From assembly GCA_963725395.1 (NCBI GenBank), contig CAVRYH010000004.1, positions 433,793-497,792 on the forward strand: a DNA stretch of 64,000 nt. The letters run 5' to 3'. The notes beneath the pieces were generated by a model, which saw nothing but the letters and a program-made list of their open reading frames with translations, ran no database searches and was not told the origin of the DNA. Within the stretch, counting starts at the first letter, position 1; the number at the start of each line of letters is the position of its first letter. The translations under genes and the position numbers were made by a program. This document shows, one piece after another, positions 9,739 to 18,741 of this stretch. This DNA comes from Bog-756 sp963725395 (lineage in GTDB: Bacteria > Actinomycetota > Acidimicrobiia > Acidimicrobiales > RAAP-2).

Positions 9739-9784
9739 CGGCCGAGGTCACACCGGTTGTGGCTGGCGCCGCCAAGGGCAGGCC

Positions 9785-11228
9785 TCAGGGGTCGACCAGA
9801 TCCGGGACCTGGTTCCGTTGCAACTTACCGGTCGAGGTGTGGGGAAGCTCGTCGACCACGATCCACTGCTTGGGCCGCTTGTAGCCGGCCAGTCGGGCCG
9901 AGGCCCGGGCGGCCACTGCGTCGATCAGCTCCCGACGACCCGACCCGCGCCCTCCCGCCGGGGAGACCGGCACGATCGCCGCGGCAGACGCGTTGTCCCC
10001 ACCTCTCGTCGGGGAGACCGAACACGGCGACGTCGGCCACCCCTTCCACCCCACTGAGCGCCGCCTCCACTTCGGCGGGATAGACGTTGACACCGCCGGA
10101 GATGATCAGGTCGTCTCGCCGGCCGTCGATGTAGAGATAGCCGTCCCCATCGAGGCGACCGAGGTCACCGACGGTGAAGGCCCCGTCCCTCCACGCCGCT
10201 TCGGTCTTCGCCGGGTCCCTCCAATAGGAGAAGCGGGCGAACCGGGGAGGACGGCACCAGATGGTCCCGTCGTCGTCCACCGAGAGGGACCGCCCCCTCC
10301 TGGCCCTACCCACCGTGCCGGGTCGGGCCATCCACTCCGAGGGAGAGCACACGGTGAACTGACCCTCCGTCGAACCGTAGAACTCCCACAGCACGTCGGG
10401 CCCGACCCGGGCCAGCGCCTTCCGCTTCAGCCCGGGCGGACAGGGGGACCCGGCGTGGACCAGCAGTCGGAGGGAGCCGAGGCTCGATCGATCGTCGGGG
10501 TCAAGGCAACCCGGATCGATCAGCCGCGCCAGGGCCGACGGCGCGAGGAAGGTGGTGGTCGGTCTTGGGCCGTGCTCGCCCCTCAGCACCTCGAGCGCGG
10601 TGGTCGCATCGAACCGGGACAGGATGACGCAGGTCCCTCCCCGGAGGAGGGTCCCGCCGGCAAACCGGATGGAGACCGAGTGGTACATGGGTGAGCACAC
10701 CAGATGGACGTCGTCCGCGTCGAAGCCCCACAGGTCGGCCTCGTCGGTGAACGCCGCCTCGGCGGTGGCCGAGTCCCAGATCCCCGCCCACACCCCCTTG
10801 GACCGCCCGGTCGTCCCCGAGGTGTAGTGCATGGGACGGGAGACCGGGTAGCGGGCGAGCTCGACCGGTGGCCCCGCGTCCAGGGCAGCCAGCTCGGACG
10901 GGTCGGTGATGACGAGGGCAGGGTCGGAGTCCGCGAGCAACGCGTCCCGCTCGTGCGCGAGAAGGGTGGCATTCAACAGCACTGGCACCACCCCGGTGCG
11001 CAGGGCGCCGAGCACCGCGCTCAACAGCGCAGCGGAGGAGGGCAGGCAGAAGGCGACCCGGTCACCCGGCACGAGACCGGCGCCGGCGAGCGAACCGGCG
11101 GCCCGACGTTGGGCCTCCTCGGCCGGTCCGGCCCGGAGTATCTCGACGGTCACCGGCATGGCCGGGGCAGCGCCAGGGCCACCGAGGAGGGGCACCGGAC
11201 GGGAGCGGCGGGCGACCAGCGGGGACAC
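9785..11228 (-). pseudogene. AMP-dependent acyl/aryl-CoA ligase, interrupted by a +1 frameshift
   Basis: An adenylate-forming ligase activating a carboxylic acid with ATP and CoA. Motifs in order: YTSGTTGRSKGV (P-loop-like A3), EFYGSTEG (A5), the A7 aspartate region (FTVGDLGRLDGDGYLYIDGR), GGVNVYPAEVEAAL (A8). The frame breaks just after WGQRVC at about 9980-9985. The C-terminus continues in another frame as AAIVPVS to HTSTGKLQRNQV, which holds the A10 lysine, and ends at 9785. Coding-strand TCTGCCGCGGCG with one C removed restores V-C-A-A-I-V-P. Corrected length is about 480 residues. The start is the GTG at 11228; a GTG or ATG further in (for example ATG 11159) is possible. Confidence 0.8.
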
Positions 11229-11270
11229 CCTCGACGCCTCACGACGGCGGTGGAGCCACGGCCGAGCTGG

Positions 11271-11390
11271 TCAGGTCCCGGACTTGTCCTTGCGCCGAGG
11301 TCGCAGGGCGAACCACCAGATGCTCGCCATGGTGGCCAGCACGCCGAATGCCGCCGCCGGCTTGGCGATCTTGCGGGAGCGATCTGACAT
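11271..11390 (-). CDS. 39-residue single-pass membrane protein
   Basis: A short ORF on the minus strand starts MSDRSRKIAK and ends RKDKSGT. A hydrophobic helix at about 12-29 is flanked by basic residues on both sides (KIAK before, RPRRKDK after). It lies between the acyl ligase and the frameshifted SDR on the same strand, so it may be part of that transcript. The composition, clean basic-helix-basic layout and codon use match a real small membrane protein, but I do not recognise a family and there is no strong ribosome site. Confidence 0.4.
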   Translation of the reverse strand: MSDRSRKIAKPAAAFGVLATMASIWWFALRPRRKDKSGT

Positions 11391-11508
11391 GACCGAGACC
11401 ATACCCGTCCGCCGGGGTCACCGGTTCGTCCCGTCCCCGTCGGTTCGCCGCGGGATCCCGACCCGGGTGGCCCGCCCCGACCGGCGCCTCGGTGGACCGT
11501 GTCGCCCT

Positions 11509-12325
11509 TCACGGTTGGTCGGGAACACGGACCCGAACCGAGCGGGGTCCTCGTCTCCCGCGCGCCCGGTCAGTCCCCACCAGGTGATCCAGGATGTACG
11601 TCCCCACCCACTCAGCCGAGTTGAAGCTTCCATCGGCATGCACCCGGAGGAACCGGCCCACATCGGGGAACCGCTCCGGCGGCGTCGACCGGACGAGGGC
11701 TTGCATGTCGGTGTCGACAACACCGGGCGCGAGGGCGTAGGCCCTCAGCCCGTGAGATCGCTCCTCCCGATCGATGACGTCGGTCATCATCTCGACGGCG
11801 GCCTTCGACGCGGCAATAGGGTCCCCACCCCTCGTAGGGCCTGGTCGCCGCCCCCGAGGAGAGATTGACCAGAACGCCCTGACCGGCGCGCGATCGAACG
11901 TGCCGAGCGAACGAGGCCGAGCCGGCGGCCACCCCGAGCAAGTTCACGTCGACGTGCGCCCGCAGGGCCGAGGGTTCGGCATCGGCCAGGGGCCCGACCG
12001 GCGCCAGCACACCCGCGTTATTGACCCAGAGATCGATCCGGCCGAAGCGCGCGATCACCGTCCGGGCGAACTCTTCGACGGCGTCGGCGTCGGTGACGTC
12101 CACCGAGGCGGTGACCACCCGGCTCCCATGGGGTCCGCCCGACGGAGACGAAGTGGGCGGCGGCTCGGGCCGGGTACGGGCACAGAGCCCGAGGTCCACC
12201 CCCCGGGTCGACCACGCACCGGCGATCCCGGCACCCAGGCCCCTGCTCGCACCGGTGATCACGGCCACGAGGCCCGCGTTTCGCCACCGGAGCGGGCTGT
12301 CCGCCGGAGCGGACCGATCTGTCAT
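11509..12325 (-). pseudogene. SDR family oxidoreductase, interrupted by a +1 frameshift
   Basis: A short-chain dehydrogenase starting MTDRSAPADSP, with TGASRGLGAGIA (cofactor loop), NNAGVLAPVG and the catalytic serine region VLVNLSSGAA. At the YxxxK active site the frame breaks: one frame reads GWGPYC, the other continues ASKAAVEMMTDVIDREE to PGVVDTDMQ and the stop at 11509. The break is at about 11810-11816, coding-strand TATTGCCGCGTCGAAG. Removing one C restores Y-C-A-S-K, the exact catalytic motif. The ATG at 12325 overlaps the stop of the aldehyde dehydrogenase (ATGA). The corrected protein has about 270 residues. The substrate is unknown; it is the last gene of the amidase-ALDH-SDR run. 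Confidence 0.8.
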
Positions 12326-13713
12326 CCTCCGGTGGCCACGAAGACGTTCTTGACGTCGGTGTAGGCGTCCAGGGCCTCCATGCCGAGTTCCCGACCGAAC
12401 CCGGACTGCTTCATCCCCCCGAAGCTGGTTTGCACCCTGACCGAGCTGTTCGAGTTGACCGACAGGTTGCCCGCCTGTATCTCGCGGGCCAGCCGTAGGG
12501 CCCGGGAACCGTCCCGGGTCCAGATCGAGCCAGCCAACCCATAGGGGGTGTCGTTGGCCAGTCGCACCGCGTCCTCCTCGTCGTCGAAGGGGATCACCGC
12601 CACCACCGGACCGAAGATCTCCTCACGAGCCAAGCGCCACTCGGCCGCCGCCGGCGCCACCACGGTCGGGGCGAACCAGAACCCGGCTCCGCCCGGGACG
12701 TCCCCGACGATGCATCCCCCGACCGGACCACCGTCGGGGGCCCCCATGCCCGGGGCCAGAAACGACGACACTCTGGTCCGATGGGCCTCGCTGACCAGGG
12801 GTCCCATGTCGGTGGTCGGGTCGGTGGGATCGCCGACCCTCCAGGCACGCACCGCCCGCTCCAGTTCCGACAGGAACCGATCGAGCACCGAACGCTGGAC
12901 GAGGGCCCGCGAGCGGGCGCAGCAGTCCTGGCCGGCGTTGGCGAACACGCCTCCCGGGGTGGATGCAGCCGCCAGCTCGATGTCGGCGTCGTCGAACACG
13001 ACGGAAGCCGACTTGCCACCCAACTCGAGCGTCACCCGCTTGACGGTGGCCGAGGCCCGGGCCATCACCTCGCGGCCGACGGCCGTCGACCCGGTGAAGG
13101 CCACCTTGGCCACGTCGGGGTGTGCTGCGAGCCGTGCGCCCACGGTCGGGCCCGGGCCCACCACGACCTGGAACACCCCCTCGGGAATCCCGGCGTCGAG
13201 CGCCAGCTCGGCCAGCCGCAGCGCGGTGAGGGGGGTGGTCTCGGCCGGCTTGACCACGACGGTGTTCCCGGTGGCCAAGGCCGGCCCCACCTTCCAGGAA
13301 GTGATGGCGATCGGGAAGTTCCAAGGCACGATGGCCGCCACCACCCCGAGTGGCTCGTGGAAGGTCATGTCGAGCCCGCCGGCCACAGGAACCGTCGACC
13401 CCCGGTGCTTGTCCACAGCACCGGCGTAGAAGTGGAGGACCTCGGCCACCATGCCGACGTCGCCCCGGCTGTCCGCGATCGGTTTGCCCACGTTGCGGGT
13501 CTCGAGCTCGGCCAGCTCGTCGGCGTGGTCCTCCACCTGGGCGGCGAACCTCCTCAAGAGCCGGGCCCGGTCGGCGGGAGCGACAGCCCGCCACTTCGGG
13601 CCGGCCTCGACGGAGCGGGCCACGGCCTCGTCGCACTCGTCGACCGTCGCCAGGGTCAGTTCGACGATCGGCTCCCCGGTGGCCGGGTTCACGATGGTCG
13701 CCACCTCGCTCAC
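12322..13713 (-). CDS. aldehyde dehydrogenase, PuuC-like
   Basis: A 463-residue NAD(P)-dependent aldehyde dehydrogenase. It has VPWNFPIAI, catalytic Glu in LELGGKSASVVF, the nucleophile in GQDCCARSR and the closing SFGGMKQSGFGRELG. The GTG at 13713 overlaps the stop of the glutamine-amidotransferase-like gene (GTGA) and is far better than the longer open frame reaching 13815. In the gamma-glutamyl putrescine pathway an enzyme of this kind oxidises gamma-glutamyl-aminobutyraldehyde, and its coupling to a PuuD-like hydrolase supports that role. Betaine-aldehyde-type activity is the main alternative. Confidence 0.85.
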   Translation of the reverse strand: MSEVATIVNPATGEPIVELTLATVDECDEAVARSVEAGPKWRAVAPADRARLLRRFAAQVEDHADELAELETRNVGKPIADSRGDVGMVAEVLHFYAGAVDKHRGSTVPVAGGLDMTFHEPLGVVAAIVPWNFPIAITSWKVGPALATGNTVVVKPAETTPLTALRLAELALDAGIPEGVFQVVVGPGPTVGARLAAHPDVAKVAFTGSTAVGREVMARASATVKRVTLELGGKSASVVFDDADIELAAASTPGGVFANAGQDCCARSRALVQRSVLDRFLSELERAVRAWRVGDPTDPTTDMGPLVSEAHRTRVSSFLAPGMGAPDGGPVGGCIVGDVPGGAGFWFAPTVVAPAAAEWRLAREEIFGPVVAVIPFDDEEDAVRLANDTPYGLAGSIWTRDGSRALRLAREIQAGNLSVNSNSSVRVQTSFGGMKQSGFGRELGMEALDAYTDVKNVFVATGG

Positions 13714-14480
13714 GACGGCGTCCCCACGCCCGACCGGTCCGCATCCCGGGACCCGACGGCCGCGGTCACGAGGGCCTCGAACAGCTGCAGGTCTCGACCT
13801 TCCTCGGGATGCCACTGCACGCCCACGACGAATCGGCGCCCCGGCAGCTCGACCGCCTCGATGACACCGTCGGGGCTCCTCGCCGTCACGACCAGGTCTT
13901 CGCCCAGGGCACCGACGGCTTGGTGATGGCAGCAGTGGACGTCGAAGTGCTCGCCGAGGGCCAGCCGCACGGTGGAGCGGTCCGCGGTCTCCACCTCCAC
14001 CGTGCCGAACGCGCCGGGTCGCGGTTGGTGCCGGGTCGAGCCGACGGCATCGGGCAGATGCTGGACGAGGTCACCCCCCAGGAACACATTGAGGACCTGG
14101 ATGCCGCGGCAGACCGCCAGGACCGGCAGGTCGCGGGCGAGCGCCAGGGCGACCAGGCCGAACTCGAGCTCGTCCCGCTGCTGGTTGACCCCACCGTTGC
14201 GGGGGTCGGGCCGCTGGCCGTAGCGGCCGGCATCGATGTCGCCCCCGCCGATCAGCACCAATCCATCCAGGGCTCCCACCAGTCGCTCGAGTGCTCCTGC
14301 GGACACACCGGATCCACCGGGCCCGGGTGGAGGTATCAGCAACGGCTGCCCGCCCGCGTCGGCCACCACGTCGAGATAGGAGCCCGGCACCAGGGCGGCG
14401 TCGCGCTCCCAGGCCCACCAGGCAGTGGGCTGGCGGTACATGGTCACCCCGATCAGGGGCGGTGATCCGGCTGCCGGCAT
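13710..14480 (-). CDS. class I glutamine amidotransferase-like hydrolase (PuuD-like)
   Basis: A 256-residue peptidase C26 protein, probably hydrolysing gamma-glutamyl-GABA (or related gamma-glutamyl amides) to glutamate plus GABA. It begins PLIGVTMYRQ, has LVLIGGGDIDAGRYG, the nucleophile elbow LAVCRGIQVLNVFLGG, the conserved HHQAV and the His-Glu of GVQWHPEEG. The ATG at 14480 places the usual PxIGVT start about eight residues in; a longer in-frame start at 14576 lies over the next divergent promoter and is rejected. Divergent from the SDR/GlnA pair at 14570. Confidence 0.88.
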   Translation of the reverse strand: MPAAGSPPLIGVTMYRQPTAWWAWERDAALVPGSYLDVVADAGGQPLLIPPPGPGGSGVSAGALERLVGALDGLVLIGGGDIDAGRYGQRPDPRNGGVNQQRDELEFGLVALALARDLPVLAVCRGIQVLNVFLGGDLVQHLPDAVGSTRHQPRPGAFGTVEVETADRSTVRLALGEHFDVHCCHHQAVGALGEDLVVTARSPDGVIEAVELPGRRFVVGVQWHPEEGRDLQLFEALVTAAVGSRDADRSGVGTPS

Positions 14481-14569
14481 GCCGGTCAGTATCCCACCGG
14501 CTCCGCGGGCCGCCGGTAAGGTGCGGTCGGTGGGCTCGCACCCCGATCGCCGACCCTGCGGAGGGACCG

Positions 14570-15346
14570 ATGGCACGACTCGACGGCAAGGTGGCAGTGA
14601 TCACCGGGGGCGGGAGCGGGATAGGGCGGGTGGCTGCGTCGCTCTTCGCCGCCGAGGGGGCCAAGGTCGTGGTGGCCGACGTCGTCCCCGACCAGGCGGC
14701 TGCGGCGGCGGCGGAGATCGAATCGGCGGGAGGCACCGCCACGGCCGTCGCCGTGGACGTCGCCGACGAGGCCCAAGTGCGCGCCATGATCGCCCACGCG
14801 ATCACCGCCTACGCCGGCCTGCACGTGTTGTTCAACAACGCCGGCATCTTCCCCGACGACGACGGAGGCGTCCTCGACACTCCCCCCGAGACCTGGCAGA
14901 GGGTGATGGAGGTCAATCTGAAGGGAGTGTGGCTGGGGTGTCGTGCCGCCATCCCCGCCATGATCGACTCGGGTGGCGGCTCGATCGTCAACGTGGCGTC
15001 GTTCGTCGCCCTGATGGGCGCCGCCACCGCCCAGATCGCCTACACCGCCTCCAAGGGCGGCGTTTTGGCCATGACCCGGGAGGTGGCGGTCGAGTACGCA
15101 CGCCGGGGGATCAGGGCCAACTCAATCTGTCCCGGCCCCATCGAGACCCCGTTGCTGGCCGAGCTCCTCTCGGACCCGGTGCGCCGCCAACGACGTCTGG
15201 TCCACATACCCATGGGACGGTTCGGCCGGCCCGAGGAGATCGCCCGGGCGGCGCTCTTCCTGGCCTCCGACGACGCCTCGTTCGTCACCGGGTCGGCACT
15301 GGTGGTCGACGGGGGGATCACCGCCGCCTACGTGACACCGGAGTAG
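14570..15346 (+). CDS. SDR family oxidoreductase
   Basis: A 258-residue classical SDR. It has GKVAVITGGGSGIGRVA (NAD-binding loop, about 6-22), the adenine-binding DVADEA, NNAGIF, the catalytic serine in IVNVASF, YTASKGG as YxxxK, and the closing FVTGSALVVDGGITAAYV. The ATG at 14570 is preceded by GGAGG at about 14560. It is followed 38 bp later by the GlnA-like gene, so both are probably one transcript. The D residue after the second beta strand (VVADV) suggests NAD rather than NADP. The substrate is unknown; 3-oxoacyl- or alcohol-type oxidation are both possible. Confidence 0.88.
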   Translation: MARLDGKVAVITGGGSGIGRVAASLFAAEGAKVVVADVVPDQAAAAAAEIESAGGTATAVAVDVADEAQVRAMIAHAITAYAGLHVLFNNAGIFPDDDGGVLDTPPETWQRVMEVNLKGVWLGCRAAIPAMIDSGGGSIVNVASFVALMGAATAQIAYTASKGGVLAMTREVAVEYARRGIRANSICPGPIETPLLAELLSDPVRRQRRLVHIPMGRFGRPEEIARAALFLASDDASFVTGSALVVDGGITAAYVTPE

Positions 15347-15384
15347 CGCTGGACGATCCCGTGAAGCTGGGGGAGAGTGCACGC

Positions 15385-16752
15385 ATGCTCACGCTCCAGA
15401 CGCTCCCCCACCAGATCCAGTCGGGCGACATCGACACGGTCATCGTGGCCTTTCCCGATCTCCAGGGTCGACCGGTGGGCAAGCGCGTTACCGGCACCTT
15501 CTTCCTCGACCACGTGCTGCAGCACGGGATCGAGGTCTGCGACTACCTGCTGGCCTGCGATGTCGACATGGAGCCGCTGCCCGGTTACCGGTTCGCCAGT
15601 TGGGAGACAGGCTACGGCGACCTGAACGCGGTGGTCGACCCCGACACGGTCCGGGTCCTACCCTGGCTGCCCGGCAGTGTCCTCGTCCTCTGTGACCTTC
15701 TCACGATGGCGGGAGATCCGGTCGAGGTGTCCCCCCGCCGCATCCTGCGACGCCAGGTCGAGCGGGCCGCCGACCACGGACTGACCGTCAAATGCGCCAC
15801 CGAGCTCGAGTTCTACCTGTTTCGTGACTCGTTCGGCGAGGCGGCGGCCAAGCACTGGCGGGGCATCGTCCCCCACGCCGACACCGTCGAGGACTACCAG
15901 CTCCTGCAGACCTCGCGGGACGAGTACGTGATCGGCCGCATCCGGAATCAGATGCTCGAGGCGGGCATCCCCGTCGAGTTCTCCAAGGGCGAAGCCGGGA
16001 TCGGCCAGCACGAGATCAACATCACCTACGGCAACGCGCTCGAGGTGGCCGACCGACACCTGGTCTTCAAGAACGGAGTGAAGGAGATCGCCTCCGAGCT
16101 CGGCAGGTCCGCCAGCTTCATGGCCAAGTGGTCCATGGAGGCCGCCGGGTCCTCCTGCCACATCCACACCAGCTTGTGGGACACGCTCGCGTCCGCGCCG
16201 CTCATGGCCCCCACCGGCGAGGAGACTGATCCCTCGGGGCTGTCGACCACCGGTCGGCAGTTCCTGGCCGGACAGCTGTTCGCCGCCCGGCAGCTGGCGT
16301 GGTGCTTCGCGCCCTACGTCAATTCCTACCGCCGCTTCGTTCCGGGTTCCTGGGCACCGACGGCCGTCGTGTGGGGCGAGGACAACCGAACCTGCGGGTT
16401 CCGGGTCATCGGCCAGGGCCCGGGGCGACGCATCGAGAACCGGATCCCCGGAGCCGATGTGAACCCCTACCTCGCCCTGGCCGCCACCATCGCCGCCGGC
16501 CTTTGGGGCATCGAGCACGAGCTCTCCTTGGAACCGGCGTTCGACGGCAACGCCTACACCTCGGGCGAAGTGGCGAGGATCCCGACGACGCTCGCCGAAA
16601 CCATCGACGGCCTCGCGTCGAGCGAGGTGGCTGCCGAGGCCTTCGGTCCCGAGGTACACCACCACCTGCTCAACACGGCACGGCAGGAGTGGGCCGCTGC
16701 CAACCGGGTCGTCACCGACTGGGAGTTGGCCCGCAATTTCGAGCGGATCTGA
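15385..16752 (+). CDS. glutamine synthetase-like gamma-glutamylpolyamine/amine ligase
   Basis: A 455-residue GlnA-family ligase. Visible are ATELEFYLF (metal-binding Glu), GIGQHEINITYG, CHIHTSLWD (His of the ATP/metal site), SYRRFVPGSWAP and RIENRIPGADVNPYLALAA. The absent adenylylation-type C-terminus, and the neighbouring PuuD-like amidase and aldehyde dehydrogenase, argue for a gamma-glutamylputrescine-synthetase-like enzyme (PuuA/GlnA3 type) rather than the ammonia-assimilating enzyme. The ATG at 15385 has GGGGGAG about 11 bases upstream; an in-frame GTG at 15361 is an alternative. Substrate assignment is inference. Confidence 0.82.
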   Translation: MLTLQTLPHQIQSGDIDTVIVAFPDLQGRPVGKRVTGTFFLDHVLQHGIEVCDYLLACDVDMEPLPGYRFASWETGYGDLNAVVDPDTVRVLPWLPGSVLVLCDLLTMAGDPVEVSPRRILRRQVERAADHGLTVKCATELEFYLFRDSFGEAAAKHWRGIVPHADTVEDYQLLQTSRDEYVIGRIRNQMLEAGIPVEFSKGEAGIGQHEINITYGNALEVADRHLVFKNGVKEIASELGRSASFMAKWSMEAAGSSCHIHTSLWDTLASAPLMAPTGEETDPSGLSTTGRQFLAGQLFAARQLAWCFAPYVNSYRRFVPGSWAPTAVVWGEDNRTCGFRVIGQGPGRRIENRIPGADVNPYLALAATIAAGLWGIEHELSLEPAFDGNAYTSGEVARIPTTLAETIDGLASSEVAAEAFGPEVHHHLLNTARQEWAAANRVVTDWELARNFERI

Positions 16753-16805
16753 GCTGAGGGGAGTCCTTGACGAACCGGGGGCTTCCTGCCACCATGGAGG
16801 GAGTC

Positions 16806-16844
16806 ATGTACACGCCTTCGACCCCGGACCTCCTTCTTACCTGA
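16806..16844 (+). CDS. leuL: leucine leader peptide (LeuL)
   Basis: A 12-residue ORF, MYTPSTPDLLLT, ending in TGA at 16842-16844. Three consecutive leucine codons (CTC CTT CTT, 16830-16838) sit three codons before the stop. GGAGGGAG at 16797-16804 is placed as its ribosome site; an in-frame ATG at 16794 would add four residues but overlaps that site. It precedes a hairpin, an intrinsic terminator and leuA, the classic order for leucine-controlled attenuation: scarce Leu-tRNA stalls the ribosome on these codons and alters folding downstream. Confidence 0.75.
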   Translation: MYTPSTPDLLLT

Positions 16845-16845
16845 C

Positions 16846-16869
16846 GGCGAACGCCACATCGCGTTCGCC
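16846..16869 (+). promoter_or_regulatory. leader hairpin of the leuA attenuator
   Basis: GGCGAACG (16846-16853) pairs perfectly with CGTTCGCC (16862-16869). The first arm is repeated exactly at 16911-16918, just past the terminator, so the second arm has two possible partners. In addition ACCTCCT within the leucine codons (16828-16834) can pair with AGGAGGT in the 3' arm of the terminator (16895-16901). These exclusive pairings are what a transcription attenuator needs. Confidence 0.6.
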
Positions 16870-16872
16870 CGC

Positions 16873-16906
16873 AACCTCCTGAGCCCTTACGGCCAGGAGG
16901 TTTTTT
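16873..16906 (+). terminator. intrinsic terminator (attenuator) before leuA
   Basis: AACCTCCTG (16873-16881) pairs with CAGGAGGTT (16894-16902), a nine-base-pair perfect stem around a 12-base loop, followed directly by a run of T to 16906. A textbook rho-independent terminator is rare in such GC-rich DNA. It stands between the Leu leader peptide and leuA, 92 bases before the leuA start, so it most likely aborts leuA transcription when leucine is plentiful. Confidence 0.8.
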
Positions 16907-16998
16907 GTTGGGCGAACGAGCCGTCCGGGCCACGCAGCGCGGCCCCGGTCCGAACGACCGGCACCACCAACCACCAGCACGAACACCTAGGAGCACCG

Positions 16999-18741
16999 AT
17001 GAGCAGCGAACCGGACACGAACGGGCGAAGCGGGCACCACAACGGGTCCGGCCTCCGGCTGGACATGCCGTGCGACGTCTCCCCCATGCCCTTCGGTCTC
17101 TACCGCCCCTATCGGCCACTCACCCTGCCCGACCGGACCTGGCCGGACCGCGACATCTCCGTCGCCCCTCGCTGGGCCAGCGTCGACCTGCGGGACGGCA
17201 ACCAGGCCCTGGTCGACCCGATGGATCCTGAACGGAAGCTGCGGCTGTTCCAGACGCTGGCGGACATCGGGTTCAAAGAGATCGAGGTGGGGTTCCCGTC
17301 GGCATCCCAGACCGACTACGACTTCCAGCGCCAGATCATCGACAACGGCCTGATTCCGGACGACGTGACCATCCAGGTGCTCGTGCAGTGCCGCGAGGAG
17401 TTGATCGAGCGCACCTTCGACTCCCTCGTCGGTGCCCCGCGTGCCATCGTTCACTTCTACAACTCGACGTCCGAGCTGCAGCGGCGGGTGGTCTTCGGCC
17501 TGGACCGGGCCGGGATCACCGACATCGCCGTGAACGCCGCCCGGTTGTGCAAGAAGTTCGAGTCCGGGCTGCCCGGGACCGACGTGGCCTACGAGTACTC
17601 GCCCGAGAGCTTCACGGGGACCGAGCCAGAGTTCGCCGTGCAGATCTGCGAGGCGGTGATGGAGGTGATCCAACCGACGCCGGAGCGACCGATCATCATC
17701 AACCTGCCCAACACGGTCGAGATGTACGGCCCGAACGTCTACGCCGACGTCATCGAGTGGTTCGGGCGGACCATCAAGCACCGCGATTCGATCATCCTGA
17801 GCGTGCATCCCCACAACGACCGGGGCACGGCGGTCGCCGCCGCCGAGCTGGCGGTCATGGCCGGGGCGGACCGGGTCGAGGGCACCCTGTTCGGCAACGG
17901 CGAGCGGACCGGCAACGTCGACGTGGTGACCCTGGCCATGAACCTCTTCTCCCAGGGCGTCGACCCAGCCCTCGACTTCAGCGACATCGACAAGGTGCGT
18001 CGGGTGGCCGAGTTCGCCACCCGCATGCCGGTCCACCCCCGGCACCCCTACGCCGGCGACCTGGTCTACACCGCCTTTTCCGGCTCCCACCAGGACGCCA
18101 TCAAGAAGGGGTTCACCGCCCTCGGCGAGGACTACGAACACTGGGAGGTCCCGTACCTGCCCATCGATCCGAGCCACACCGGTCGGACCTACGAGGCCAT
18201 CATCCAGGTGAACAGCCAGTCGGGCAAGGGCGGGGTGGCCTACGTGATGGACACCGAGCACGGGCTCGACCTCCCACGAAGCCTTCAGGTCGAGTTCTCC
18301 AAGGAGGTCCAGGCCGTGACCGAGGACACCGGCACGGTGATCCAGCCGGGCGAGATGTGGGACGTGTTCTCCCGGACCTACCTCCCCGACGACGCCGGCG
18401 TGCGACTGATCGGCAGTGAGGTCACCACCGGCGGCAACCGCACGACGGTCACCGCCCAGCTGCTGGTGGACGGCCAACCGCGGACGGTGATGGCCGAGGG
18501 CAACGGGCCGATCGACGCCCTGGTCACCGCGCTCCGCAGCGAGCTCGGCTTGGCGTTCGAGGTGAAGGACTACAACCAGCACGCCCTGACCGCCGGGAGC
18601 GGGGCGTCGGCTGTGGCCTACGTGGAGGCCGAAGGACCCGACGGCAGCACCTGGTGGGGCGTGGGCATGGACTCGAGCATCCTCGACGCGTCGCTCCACG
18701 CCGTCGTCAGTGCCGCCAACCGGACGCCCTCCGCCTCCTGA
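16999..18741 (+). CDS. leuA: 2-isopropylmalate synthase LeuA
   Basis: A 580-residue enzyme of the long actinobacterial LeuA type, condensing acetyl-CoA with 2-oxoisovalerate to start leucine synthesis. It shows SVDLRDGNQALVDPM (metal and substrate loop), GFPSASQTDYDF, SVHPHNDRGTAVAAAELA (metal-binding histidines) and the glycine-rich LFGNGERTGNVD. A C-terminal regulatory domain (about 450-575), the usual leucine-feedback site, is present. AGGAG lies about eight bases before the ATG at 16999. Expression appears to be controlled by the Leu leader peptide and terminator just upstream. Confidence 0.95.
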   Translation: MSSEPDTNGRSGHHNGSGLRLDMPCDVSPMPFGLYRPYRPLTLPDRTWPDRDISVAPRWASVDLRDGNQALVDPMDPERKLRLFQTLADIGFKEIEVGFPSASQTDYDFQRQIIDNGLIPDDVTIQVLVQCREELIERTFDSLVGAPRAIVHFYNSTSELQRRVVFGLDRAGITDIAVNAARLCKKFESGLPGTDVAYEYSPESFTGTEPEFAVQICEAVMEVIQPTPERPIIINLPNTVEMYGPNVYADVIEWFGRTIKHRDSIILSVHPHNDRGTAVAAAELAVMAGADRVEGTLFGNGERTGNVDVVTLAMNLFSQGVDPALDFSDIDKVRRVAEFATRMPVHPRHPYAGDLVYTAFSGSHQDAIKKGFTALGEDYEHWEVPYLPIDPSHTGRTYEAIIQVNSQSGKGGVAYVMDTEHGLDLPRSLQVEFSKEVQAVTEDTGTVIQPGEMWDVFSRTYLPDDAGVRLIGSEVTTGGNRTTVTAQLLVDGQPRTVMAEGNGPIDALVTALRSELGLAFEVKDYNQHALTAGSGASAVAYVEAEGPDGSTWWGVGMDSSILDASLHAVVSAANRTPSAS

